NCBI GenBank assembly: GCA_036502625.1
Contig: DASXYG010000055.1
Location: forward strand, 62,001-126,000
DNA length: 64,000 nucleotides
Source of the DNA: DASXYG01 sp036502625
Lineage (GTDB): Bacteria; Actinomycetota; Actinomycetes; Streptosporangiales; Streptosporangiaceae
Reading direction: 5' to 3'
A model generated the notes under the pieces. The model saw only the letters and a program-made list of their open reading frames with translations, did no database searches and was not told the origin of the DNA. This document shows positions 8,775 through 15,341 of the stretch, one piece after another; the stretch's first letter is position 1; every line of letters starts with the position of its first letter. The translations under genes and the position numbers were made by a program.

Positions 8775-9554
8775 TCACCCGTCCGGTTTCTCGGTCAGCG
8801 CGAACGAGTACGGCGCCCACGGCCCGGTCAGCTCGATCCGGGTGCCCGGCACCGCGCCGTCCATCTTCCGCGCCCGCGCGGCGAACGCCTGGGTGTCCCC
8901 CGCGTCCACCAGGTACGCGGCGTTCAGCACGTTCTCGCCGCGCGCGCCGGACAGTTGCGGGTTCTGCGGGCGGTGGTGCCGTACGTCCACGGCGTACGGC
9001 ACCAGCCCGGCGTCCACCCGGCGGCCGAGCTCGGCCGCCCGCTCCCAGGCGTCGTCGCGGGACCGGCGCTGCTCCTTGCGGCGCTTCAGGTAGTCCTTGC
9101 CGGGGCTGCCGCTCGGCTCGGCCGCGGCGGGCGCGCTCGCGGCGGACACCTCGGCCGGGTCGACGTACACCTTCACGCCGATCTCCACCCGTCCGGTCAG
9201 CAGGTCGAGCATCTCGGCGAACCGCGCGCGGCCCTCGCGCAGCACCTCCGCCACGCGGTCGTCGCCGCGGTACACGGTGGCCAGCCGGAACGGGAGGGCG
9301 GTGCCGCGCGCGGTCACCGCGTCCACGACGCCGTGATGCGCGCGGGCCACCTCCTCCAGCCAGTCCAGCCGCTCCAGCTTGGCCTTCAGCGCCTCCTCGT
9401 CGTACTCCGCGAGCGGCACCGTGCTGACCACGGCCGCGAGGTCGCCGTCCGGTACGAGATGCACCGCCGCGCCCTCCACCCCGCGCACGGCGGCGAGGCC
9501 GGCCGGGTCGAGCCCGCGCGTGACGGCGTAGACGTAGGTCGCGGACTCGCTCAT
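8775..9554 (-). CDS. gvpL: GvpL/GvpF-family gas vesicle assembly protein (GvpL)
   Basis: 259 residues from ATG 9554, which overlaps the gvpJ stop by four bases; the longer open frame upstream lies over gvpJ and is not used. It opens with ATYVYAVTRG, as GvpF/L proteins do, and has the WLEEVARAHHGVVDAV and GPWAPYSFAL blocks. GvpF/L proteins contact GvpA during shell growth. This is the second copy in the cluster; the other is at 11777-12520. A charged insert KDYLKRRKEQRRSRDDAWER lies in the C-terminal half. Confidence 0.88.
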   Translation of the reverse strand: MSESATYVYAVTRGLDPAGLAAVRGVEGAAVHLVPDGDLAAVVSTVPLAEYDEEALKAKLERLDWLEEVARAHHGVVDAVTARGTALPFRLATVYRGDDRVAEVLREGRARFAEMLDLLTGRVEIGVKVYVDPAEVSAASAPAAAEPSGSPGKDYLKRRKEQRRSRDDAWERAAELGRRVDAGLVPYAVDVRHHRPQNPQLSGARGENVLNAAYLVDAGDTQAFAARARKMDGAVPGTRIELTGPWAPYSFALTEKPDG

Positions 9555-9934
9555 CGGGTCCCCTTCCGCGGCGCCGTCTCCTCCGCCTCCTCCGAGCCGG
9601 AGCCGGCCTCGAGCCGGGCGATCCGCTCGCGCAGCTCGCGGTTCTCGTCGGCGAGGCCGTGGCGCTGGGCGTGCGACGACAGCGACGGGTCGTGCTCCCA
9701 CCAGTCGATGCCCATCTCCTTGGCCTTGTCGACGGACGCGACGAGGAGCCTGAGCTTGATCGTCAGCAGCTCGATGTCGAGCAGGTTGATCTGGATGTCG
9801 CCCGCGATGACGATCCCCTTGTCGAGCACGCGCTCGAGGATGTCCGCGAGGTTGGCGCTGGAGCCCTGCCCGTACGGCCGGGCCGTACGGGCAGGGGTGC
9901 CGCCACCGCTCTGCCACAGGTTCGGTTCGCTCAC
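9551..9934 (-). CDS. gvpJ: GvpA-family gas vesicle protein GvpJ
   Basis: 127 residues, GTG start overlapping the gvpZ stop by four bases. The GvpA-like core is LADILERVLDKGIVIAGDIQ and INLLDIELLTIKLRLLVASV. A C-terminal extension contains an acidic coiled-coil stretch (DENRELRERIARLEAG). The tail and cluster position fit GvpJ, a minor protein tied to vesicle shape and nucleation, rather than GvpA. Confidence 0.87.
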   Translation of the reverse strand: MSEPNLWQSGGGTPARTARPYGQGSSANLADILERVLDKGIVIAGDIQINLLDIELLTIKLRLLVASVDKAKEMGIDWWEHDPSLSSHAQRHGLADENRELRERIARLEAGSGSEEAEETAPRKGTR

Positions 9935-10971
9935 GATCGGCTCCTCGCCCGGCGCGGCCGCTCGTCCTCGTCCTCGTCGACCGGCTCATCGTCGACCGGC
10001 TCGTCCTCGGCCGGCTCTTCTTCGAGCTCCTCGTCCTCGGCGACGGCGTCGTCCTCGTCGCGGGGCTCGTCGTCCACGCCGGCGCCCTGCTCCTGCTCGG
10101 CCTCCTCCTCGGCGACGACGTCGTCGTGCTCGCGGACGACCTCGCCGTCGCGGATCTCGCCGCGCCACGCGCCGGTCGCCTCGCCGCGCGTCATGATGAA
10201 GCGGCGGTAGTGCTTGAGGTCCAGCCGCAGGCGGCGGCCCTGCGCGCGCCAGATGTTGCCGGTCTTCTCGAAGAGGCCCTTCGGGTAGTACTCGACCAGC
10301 AGCAGCACCTTCGTGAGGTTCTCGCCGAGCGCGTGGAACGTGACGACACCCTTGGTGGTGCCCTTCGCGCCCTCGGACGTCCACACGATGCGCTTGTCGG
10401 GGATCTGTTCGGTGACCGACCCCTTCCAGCTCCGGTTGGACAGGAAGACCTTCGCCTTCCAGTTCGTGGTCAGCTCGTCCGCGGTCTCGACGCTCTGGAC
10501 GCCCTTGGCGAACGTGCTGAACTCCTGGTACTGCGTCCACTGGTTGTACGCCTCGCGGACCGGCACGCCCACGTCGATGTCCTCGACGATGTTCGTCACC
10601 TTCGGCCCGCCGGAGCGGGCGCCGCCGGTGAGCTTCTGGAAGGCGCCCTTGATCTTGTCCTTCAGGCCCTTCGCGCCCGCCGACGCGACCGCGCGGCCGG
10701 GCGACTTGCCCTCGGCGAGCTTCTTGCCGCTGTCCAGCAGGATGCTGCCGCTGCCGCCCGGGTCGTTCAGCCGGTTCGTCATGTCGCCGAGCTTCGTGCC
10801 CAGCGAGGTGAGCGCGTGCTGCGCCTGCGCGCCGAGGTAGTTCTGCGCCTCTTCCTTCAGCCGCTCCGCGCCCTGGCCGAGGCCGATCGTGCTGCCGGCC
10901 GCACTGGCCGCCTTCGTGGCCGTGCCGGTGGCCTTCTTCGCGGTTCCCGTCGCCTTGTCGGTCACTGCCAT
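9931..10971 (-). CDS. gvpZ: Gas vesicle-associated SRPBCC protein GvpZ
   Basis: 346 residues. The N-terminal 120 residues are Ala/Lys/Gly-rich and helical with repeats (KATGTAKKATGTATKAA). The middle (about 125-270) is a SRPBCC/polyketide-cyclase-like lipid-binding fold (VNIVEDIDVGVPVREAYNQW-like opening, QYQEFSTFAKGVQSVE). The last 70 residues are a strongly acidic low-complexity tail ending in an Arg/Ser-rich basic patch. GvpZ occurs in Streptomyces gas vesicle clusters between gvpY and gvpJ; its function is not known. The protein may bind the hydrophobic shell or a lipid (inference). Confidence 0.75.
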   Translation of the reverse strand: MAVTDKATGTAKKATGTATKAASAAGSTIGLGQGAERLKEEAQNYLGAQAQHALTSLGTKLGDMTNRLNDPGGSGSILLDSGKKLAEGKSPGRAVASAGAKGLKDKIKGAFQKLTGGARSGGPKVTNIVEDIDVGVPVREAYNQWTQYQEFSTFAKGVQSVETADELTTNWKAKVFLSNRSWKGSVTEQIPDKRIVWTSEGAKGTTKGVVTFHALGENLTKVLLLVEYYPKGLFEKTGNIWRAQGRRLRLDLKHYRRFIMTRGEATGAWRGEIRDGEVVREHDDVVAEEEAEQEQGAGVDDEPRDEDDAVAEDEELEEEPAEDEPVDDEPVDEDEDERPRRARSRS

Positions 10972-11516
10972 CAGGACTCACTCCCCGCGGTCTTCCGGCG
11001 CCGGGTGGTGGTGCCCTGGCGCTGACGGGACGAGCCGCTCTTGGCCCGGGTGCCGCCGGAACGCGACGAACCGGTCGTACGGCTCTTGGCGGCGGGCCGC
11101 TTGCGGGGCTTCTCGTCCTCGTCCGCGGCCTGGTCGCCGGTGTCCTCGTCCGGGGCCTGGTCGTCCGGGGCCTGGTCGTCCGTGTCCTCGTCGGTCTCGT
11201 CGGACGGCGGCTCGTTCAGGCGTTCCGTACGCGCCTGCAGCGCGTCGGCCACCTTGTTGGCCTGCCGGTCGACCAGTGCGCCGACGGCGGCCTTGCCGAG
11301 CGTCGCGACCTCGCCCTGCGCCTGCTCACGAAGCGCGGCGAGCTGCTCGGAGCCGCCGACCTGCTTCATGACCAGCTCGCTGATCTGCTTCGGGTTGATG
11401 TTCAGCTTCTTGCCGGCCAGGTAGAGGCCGACCCCGATGGCGAGCTTGGCCTTTTTTCTTCGGCCGAGAACGTAACCGCCGGTTACGGCGACGGCGATCT
11501 TAAGTGTCTGGTTCAT
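10971..11516 (-). CDS. gvpY: Gas vesicle cluster protein GvpY
   Basis: 181 residues from ATG 11516, preceded by GAGGAG in the message; the longer frame is an overlap with gvpG. One N-terminal membrane-prone segment (IAVAVTGGYVLG) is followed by a short basic stretch and a helical region. The last 80 residues are repetitive: DDQAPD-type acidic repeats and then a basic, Ser/Arg/Lys-rich tail. It overlaps gvpG by 17 bases and touches gvpZ. Function unknown; recognised by position and by the tail composition typical of GvpY. Confidence 0.72.
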   Translation of the reverse strand: MNQTLKIAVAVTGGYVLGRRKKAKLAIGVGLYLAGKKLNINPKQISELVMKQVGGSEQLAALREQAQGEVATLGKAAVGALVDRQANKVADALQARTERLNEPPSDETDEDTDDQAPDDQAPDEDTGDQAADEDEKPRKRPAAKSRTTGSSRSGGTRAKSGSSRQRQGTTTRRRKTAGSES

Positions 11517-11769
11517 CGATTCGCTCCTCTGGTGATGGCCCGGTCTCCCCCTGGTCCAGCAGGTCGAGCAGGTAGTCCTCGCGCCGGTCGAACTCCTCGT
11601 AGGAGATCTCGCCCGCGTCCACGGCACGGGACAGCTCGGCCAGCTCGCCGCGGATCGCCGCGGGGTCGCGCCGCTCGCGCTCCGCGGCGTCGACCACCTG
11701 GCCCACCGTCCACTTCGTGAAGCGGACGGGGGCCAGCGGCAGCAGCAGGACCTCCTTCAGCAGCCCCAC
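11500..11769 (-). CDS. gvpG: Gas vesicle protein GvpG
   Basis: 89 residues, GTG start. The opening MGLLKEVLLLPLAPVRF and the helix GEISYEEFDRREDYLLDLLD are diagnostic of GvpG, a small helical assembly protein. It lies between gvpF and gvpY as in Streptomyces. Confidence 0.92.
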   Translation of the reverse strand: MGLLKEVLLLPLAPVRFTKWTVGQVVDAAERERRDPAAIRGELAELSRAVDAGEISYEEFDRREDYLLDLLDQGETGPSPEERIDEPDT

Positions 11770-11776
11770 GGCGCCG

Positions 11777-12520
11777 TCACTTCTCCGACTCGTACGGCGC
11801 GACGTCGACGAAGCTGTACGGCGGCAGCGGCCCGTACACGTTCAGCTCCATCAGCCAGCGCGTCTCCGTGCGGAGCCGGGCGATCGTCGCCTCAAGCTCC
11901 GCCCGCGACGCGGCGTCGACGAGGAAGGACACGTTCAGGAAGGCGCCCTCGACGGGCGGGCCGAGCCGCTCGCGGTCGGCGTACGGGCGCAGCAGCGCGA
12001 GCAGGTGCTCGGCGTCGGCGGTCCGGCGCTGTTCCAGCGCCGCGGACACGCGTTCGCCGAACGCGAGCCGGTCGCCGTGGTCGCCGCCCCCCGCGGCGCG
12101 CAGCGCGTCGTTGTCCCGGCGCAGGTCGTCGTCCGCCCGCAGGATCTCGCCCAGCACCGCGTCCTCGCGGTGGGTGGCCTTGACGTTCATCTCGGCCTTG
12201 CCGGCGAGGTCGGCGAGCAGCGCGCCGTACGGCCGGATGTTCTCCGCCAGCGCCCGCTCCACGTCGGTGTCGTCGCCGGCGATCAGGCCGAACCGCATGG
12301 GCAGCACGGCGCCGTCGGAGATGAGCTCCTCCATGACCGTCTCGTGCGCCTCGATGTCGCGCCGCTTGGCCCGCAGGTTCGGCGGCGCGTCGCTGACCAC
12401 GGCGGCCAGGTCGTCCGTGCGCACCGTGCGCAGCGGCGCGGGCCTCTCGCCGACGCCCGTACGGCCGTCGACCTTCAGGGGGTGGGATGCGCGGGTGATG
12501 GCGTAGACGTAGGTGCTCAC
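11777..12520 (-). CDS. gvpF: GvpF/L-family gas vesicle protein GvpF
   Basis: 247 residues, GTG start overlapping the gvpA stop by four bases. MSTYVYAITRA opens the protein, ISDGAVLPMRFGLI and the C-terminal VYGPLPPYSFVDV are standard GvpF/L blocks. GvpF binds GvpA at the growing vesicle tip in the systems studied. Direct coupling to gvpA matches that role. Confidence 0.92.
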   Translation of the reverse strand: MSTYVYAITRASHPLKVDGRTGVGERPAPLRTVRTDDLAAVVSDAPPNLRAKRRDIEAHETVMEELISDGAVLPMRFGLIAGDDTDVERALAENIRPYGALLADLAGKAEMNVKATHREDAVLGEILRADDDLRRDNDALRAAGGGDHGDRLAFGERVSAALEQRRTADAEHLLALLRPYADRERLGPPVEGAFLNVSFLVDAASRAELEATIARLRTETRWLMELNVYGPLPPYSFVDVAPYESEK

Positions 12521-12948
12521 TCCGCATCATCCTTCTTGCGGGTGCTGCGCGTGCCGCGGGTACGGCTCTGCGTGCGCTCGCGCCGGTCGTCCGCGTCGTC
12601 GTTGGACTTCTGGATGCCCTCGCTGATGGCCTTCGCGGCGCCGGACAGCGCGCCCTTCGACTTGCCTTCCGCGCCCTTCTCCGTCATGTCGCCGACGAGC
12701 TCGGGCAGCGTGCTGGAGTTGGAGTTGTTCGTCAGGTCCAGGCGGTTGCACGCCTCGGCGAAGCGCAGGTACGTGTCGACGCTGGCCACGACGATCCGGG
12801 CGTCCACGGTGAGCAGTTCGATGCCCACCAGCGACACGCGCACGAACACGTCGATCACCAGGCCGCGGTCCAGGATCAGCTCGAGTACGTCGTACAGGGA
12901 GCCGCGGTTCCCGCCGCCGCCACCTGTCGATTGGGTCATGACCGTCAT
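12517..12948 (-). CDS. gvpA: Major gas vesicle shell protein GvpA (extended)
   Basis: 143 residues. The shell unit is SLYDVLELILDRGLVIDVFV and SLVGIELLTVDARIVVASVD, a near-canonical GvpA core. The core is followed by a tail of about 70 residues, first Ser/Asn-rich and then charged and basic (RRERTQSRTRGTRSTRKK). Long GvpA tails are common in actinomycetes, unlike the 70-residue cyanobacterial protein. ATG 12948 is preceded by GGGAG. The tail probably lies on the outer face (inference). Confidence 0.9.
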   Translation of the reverse strand: MTVMTQSTGGGGGNRGSLYDVLELILDRGLVIDVFVRVSLVGIELLTVDARIVVASVDTYLRFAEACNRLDLTNNSNSSTLPELVGDMTEKGAEGKSKGALSGAAKAISEGIQKSNDDADDRRERTQSRTRGTRSTRKKDDAE

Positions 12949-13049
12949 TTCCGCTCCCTCTCACAAAGTTCGTGGCTCTCTTGCCGTGGTCGCGGGGGTG
13001 CGCACATCACACGGCATCGCAAATCGTGGACTCCGGCGTATCCGGCGGG

Positions 13050-13364
13050 TCAGGAATGGTCGGCGCGGCCGCGCGTATAGCGTCGGCAGCGCTCGTACGA
13101 CATGACCTCGCCGTTGTCGTCCAGGACCACCTTGTAGCTGGCCAGCAGGCTCGTCGTGTCGGGAACACGTTCGAGCTCCACGACCTCGACCCGGATCTCC
13201 CAGCCGTCCTCACTTCGCGTGAGCGCGGAGACCGACTCCGGCGCGTACCCGGTCAGTTCCTCGAACTGGTCGCGAGCCTTGCGGATCCTGGAAATGGCCG
13301 AAACGGCCCTGCGCCGGCTCCGGGAACCGTTTCCCTGGTCACCGCTTCCTCGTTCGTCAGCCAT
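13050..13364 (-). CDS. gvpO: Gas vesicle protein GvpO
   Basis: 104 residues, first gene of the gvp operon in transcription order. EELTGYAPESVSALTRSEDG and WEIRVEVVELERVPDT match GvpO, and YRRYTRG-like C-terminal residues (YERCRRYTRG) complete it. ATG 13364 has AGAAGG upstream. GvpO affects gvpA expression or assembly in haloarchaea; its actinomycete role is not established. A 101-base gap separates it from gvpA. Confidence 0.9.
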   Translation of the reverse strand: MADERGSGDQGNGSRSRRRAVSAISRIRKARDQFEELTGYAPESVSALTRSEDGWEIRVEVVELERVPDTTSLLASYKVVLDDNGEVMSYERCRRYTRGRADHS

Positions 13365-13500
13365 CGAATTGACCTTCTATTGGGGCTCGATGTCGGGGGT
13401 GCTGGGCGGACCTTCGCAGTCCTCGATTTGCCACTGTCATGTACGCCGTTCGGCGACATGCGATCCGCCTACCCGCGACATGTCCGACAAACGTGGACCG
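13365..13500. promoter_or_regulatory. Intergenic region upstream of gvpO with an imperfect hairpin
   Basis: This 136-base gap should contain the promoter of the gas vesicle operon. It also holds an imperfect inverted repeat at 13438-13460 (CATGTACGCC / GGCGACATG), which could instead end transcription from the NERD-like gene. No clear -35/-10 pair was identified. Confidence 0.3.
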
Positions 13501-14355
13501 CTAAGAATCGCCGTCCTGATCCTCCGACGACCCGAACTCGGTCTCACGCAGGAACTCCGGGCCGTTGCGCCGCGCCCAGAGGGACTTCTTGACCGCCATC
13601 GGCGGGATGGGCGGATGGTCCGGGGGCGGGCGCTCGGCGGACAGCGCGGTGTCGGCCGCGGCCGCGAGCCGGCGGACGTCCCGGGACGACAGCACCTCCG
13701 TCGCGCCGGTGACGTACGAGGAGAACGCCTTGACGCCGACGACGGGGACGTCGGAGGAATCGCGCAGCCCGTCGGGGGTGTCCTTCCCGACGACGACGGC
13801 GATCGGCCGTACGGCGACCCGCTCGCCGGTCTCCCCGCCCAGTGCCTCGCCGACCCGGTCGGCCCGGTCGCGGAGGGCCTCGTCGTCCGGCGGGACCGGC
13901 TGTTCCTCGGGGTGCAGGTAGGCGGCGTCCCCCCAGAGCCGGCGCTGCCGCGAGCGCCCGACGGCGTGCACGAGCCACACACCGGTCGGCCCGATCAGCA
14001 GGCTCTGCACGCGGAAACCCTCGTGATGGCAGTCGTACAGCGTCGCGTACCCCTGGTCGCGCAGCGGGTCTAACACCCGTACGCTCTGCCGCTCGGCGTA
14101 CGCGTCGCGGTTCCAGGCCGTCGCCAGATGGTGCCGCCGCCAGAAGTACAGGAAATGGATGGATCCGGCGAGGAACGCGACGACAAGGGCCCCTTGCCAC
14201 GCCAATGGCCACACGAACCCCGCGAACGCCACGACGACGACAAGTAGCCGAATCAGCACGCGCCGTTTCCGGCGCCGCAGCCAATCCGCTTCGTAGCGCG
14301 CGGGATACATCGCGGGATTGTTCAGGTCGTTGCCCCGGCCACGTATGGAAGGCAT
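13501..14355 (-). CDS. NERD-like membrane protein next to the gas vesicle cluster
   Basis: 284 residues from ATG 14355 (MPSIRGRGN); ATG 14310 and a start at 14493 are also in frame, and no strong ribosome site decides. Two adjacent hydrophobic helices lie at about residues 30-75 after a basic stretch (RRRKRRVLIR). The soluble part contains YATLYDCHHEGFRVQSLLIG and PTGVWLVHAVG, similar in layout to nuclease-related (NERD) domains, where Asp/Glu/Gln/Lys residues coordinate metal. The catalytic set is not clearly intact. It lies upstream of gvpO on the same strand. Role unknown. Confidence 0.5.
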   Translation of the reverse strand: MPSIRGRGNDLNNPAMYPARYEADWLRRRKRRVLIRLLVVVVAFAGFVWPLAWQGALVVAFLAGSIHFLYFWRRHHLATAWNRDAYAERQSVRVLDPLRDQGYATLYDCHHEGFRVQSLLIGPTGVWLVHAVGRSRQRRLWGDAAYLHPEEQPVPPDDEALRDRADRVGEALGGETGERVAVRPIAVVVGKDTPDGLRDSSDVPVVGVKAFSSYVTGATEVLSSRDVRRLAAAADTALSAERPPPDHPPIPPMAVKKSLWARRNGPEFLRETEFGSSEDQDGDS

Positions 14356-14430
14356 ATTCGCCGCCGCAAAAGAGGAGTCCGCAACTGCCGGACGTATACC
14401 TGCCCGCCACGGCCGCCTGAAACGGCCGAC

Positions 14431-14486
14431 GCCCGGCTCCTCCGGGCGTGATGGTGCCCGGTCCGAATTCCGGACCGGGCACCATC
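14431..14486. terminator. Two tandem hairpins after the csbD-like gene
   Basis: The larger element is a perfect 16-bp inverted repeat, arms GATGGTGCCCGGTCCG (14450-14465) and its complement (14471-14486), with a 5-base loop. A smaller hairpin (CGCCCG...CGGGCG, 14430-14448) follows in the minus-strand direction. They begin 15 bases after the csbD-like stop, so termination of that transcript is the likely role. No U-tract is present. Confidence 0.6.
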
Positions 14487-14501
14487 TGATCAATAAGGCG
14501 T

Positions 14502-14687
14502 TCAGTCGCTCGTGAACGGGGCCTTCAGCGCGTCCTTGGCCTTCTCCTTGGCCTGCTTGGCGTTGCCCTCGGCCTCCTCGGCGCGGCCCTCGGCCTCCAT
14601 CTGCTCGTTCCCGATGGTCTCGCCGGCCAGCTTCTTGGCCTTGCCCTTGAGCTCCTCGGCCTTGCCGCGTGCCTTGTCGTCACCCAT
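14502..14687 (-). CDS. CsbD-family stress protein
   Basis: 61 residues, almost entirely Ala, Glu and Lys, with the CsbD pattern GKAEELKGKAKKLAGETIGN. CsbD proteins are small, disordered or helical proteins induced by general stress (SigB regulon in Bacillus) with no defined biochemistry. The gene is monocistronic, flanked by tandem hairpins downstream and a 97-base gap upstream. Confidence 0.9.
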   Translation of the reverse strand: MGDDKARGKAEELKGKAKKLAGETIGNEQMEAEGRAEEAEGNAKQAKEKAKDALKAPFTSD

Positions 14688-14784
14688 TGAGGGAATCCCT
14701 TCGCGTGACTCCTATTCGTCTGCCGGGGACGCTTCTTCCCGGGAGGCACATGTCATGCGCCCGCCGCCGTACGGATCCGCCCGG

Positions 14785-15189
14785 TCAGCGGCGACGGCGC
14801 GTGGCCAGCCGCCACACGACCGCCACGGCGGCGGCGCCCCCGAGCCCGATCGCCGCGACCTTCTTCGGCTGGAGGCGCATCAGCCGTACGGCGTTCCGCG
14901 CGATCCGCCGCGGGGCGTCCGGCAGCGCGTCGCGGGCCTTCCCGGCGACCTGGCCGGTCCGGTCCATCAGGCGCCCGCCGCCGGCGCGAAGGGCGCGGCC
15001 GCCGCGCACGGCGCTCTCCTTGGCCCGGGACGTGACGTCCGCCTTGGCGGCGATCGCGTCCACGGTGTCGCCGAGGTCCGCGCGGGTGTCGGCGATCTCC
15101 TGCTTCACCGCTGCGGGATCCTCGGGCGCGGTGCGTTCACGCGCCGTCCGCGTCGCCTTCGCGGTCGTCTTCTGTGCCTTCTCCACCAT
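14785..15189 (-). CDS. DUF3618 domain membrane-anchored protein
   Basis: 134 residues from ATG 15189, preceded by a GGAAGGGA site. EIADTRADLGDTVDAIAAKADV is the DUF3618 motif. One C-terminal membrane helix (VAAIGLGGAAAVAVVWRLA) ends in ATRRRR, a positive anchor. Such proteins are common in actinomycetes, often with other stress and envelope genes; the function is not known. Confidence 0.82.
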   Translation of the reverse strand: MVEKAQKTTAKATRTARERTAPEDPAAVKQEIADTRADLGDTVDAIAAKADVTSRAKESAVRGGRALRAGGGRLMDRTGQVAGKARDALPDAPRRIARNAVRLMRLQPKKVAAIGLGGAAAVAVVWRLATRRRR

Positions 15190-15329
15190 GTCGTGGTCCC
15201 TTCCGTATGACGTCGGCGTCGCGGCGGAGCCCGGACATCGCGTCCGTCGGCAAGGTTCACGGCGATGCCCGCCGCTGCTCGCTCTGACCCCTGCGGCTCC
15301 CCGAGGATGGAGGGAGCAAACGGCGGAAG

Positions 15330-15341
15330 CGGATATATCCG
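15330..15341. repeat. 12-bp perfect palindrome after the aconitase gene
   Basis: CGGATATATCCG abuts the aconitase stop codon. It is AT-rich in the middle and could be an operator or the core of the DUF3618 promoter region (the DUF3618 gene starts about 140 bases further on in the direction of transcription). Confidence 0.3.

Noticed and set aside
9970..10060. Tandem DNA repeat as mobile or satellite element
   Set aside because: The repetition reflects the Asp/Glu/Pro-rich tail of GvpZ in frame and is explained by coding.
15330..15341. CGGATATATCCG as a terminator of the aconitase transcript
   Set aside because: Stem too short and AT-rich in the middle; more likely an operator or chance, so kept only as a repeat.
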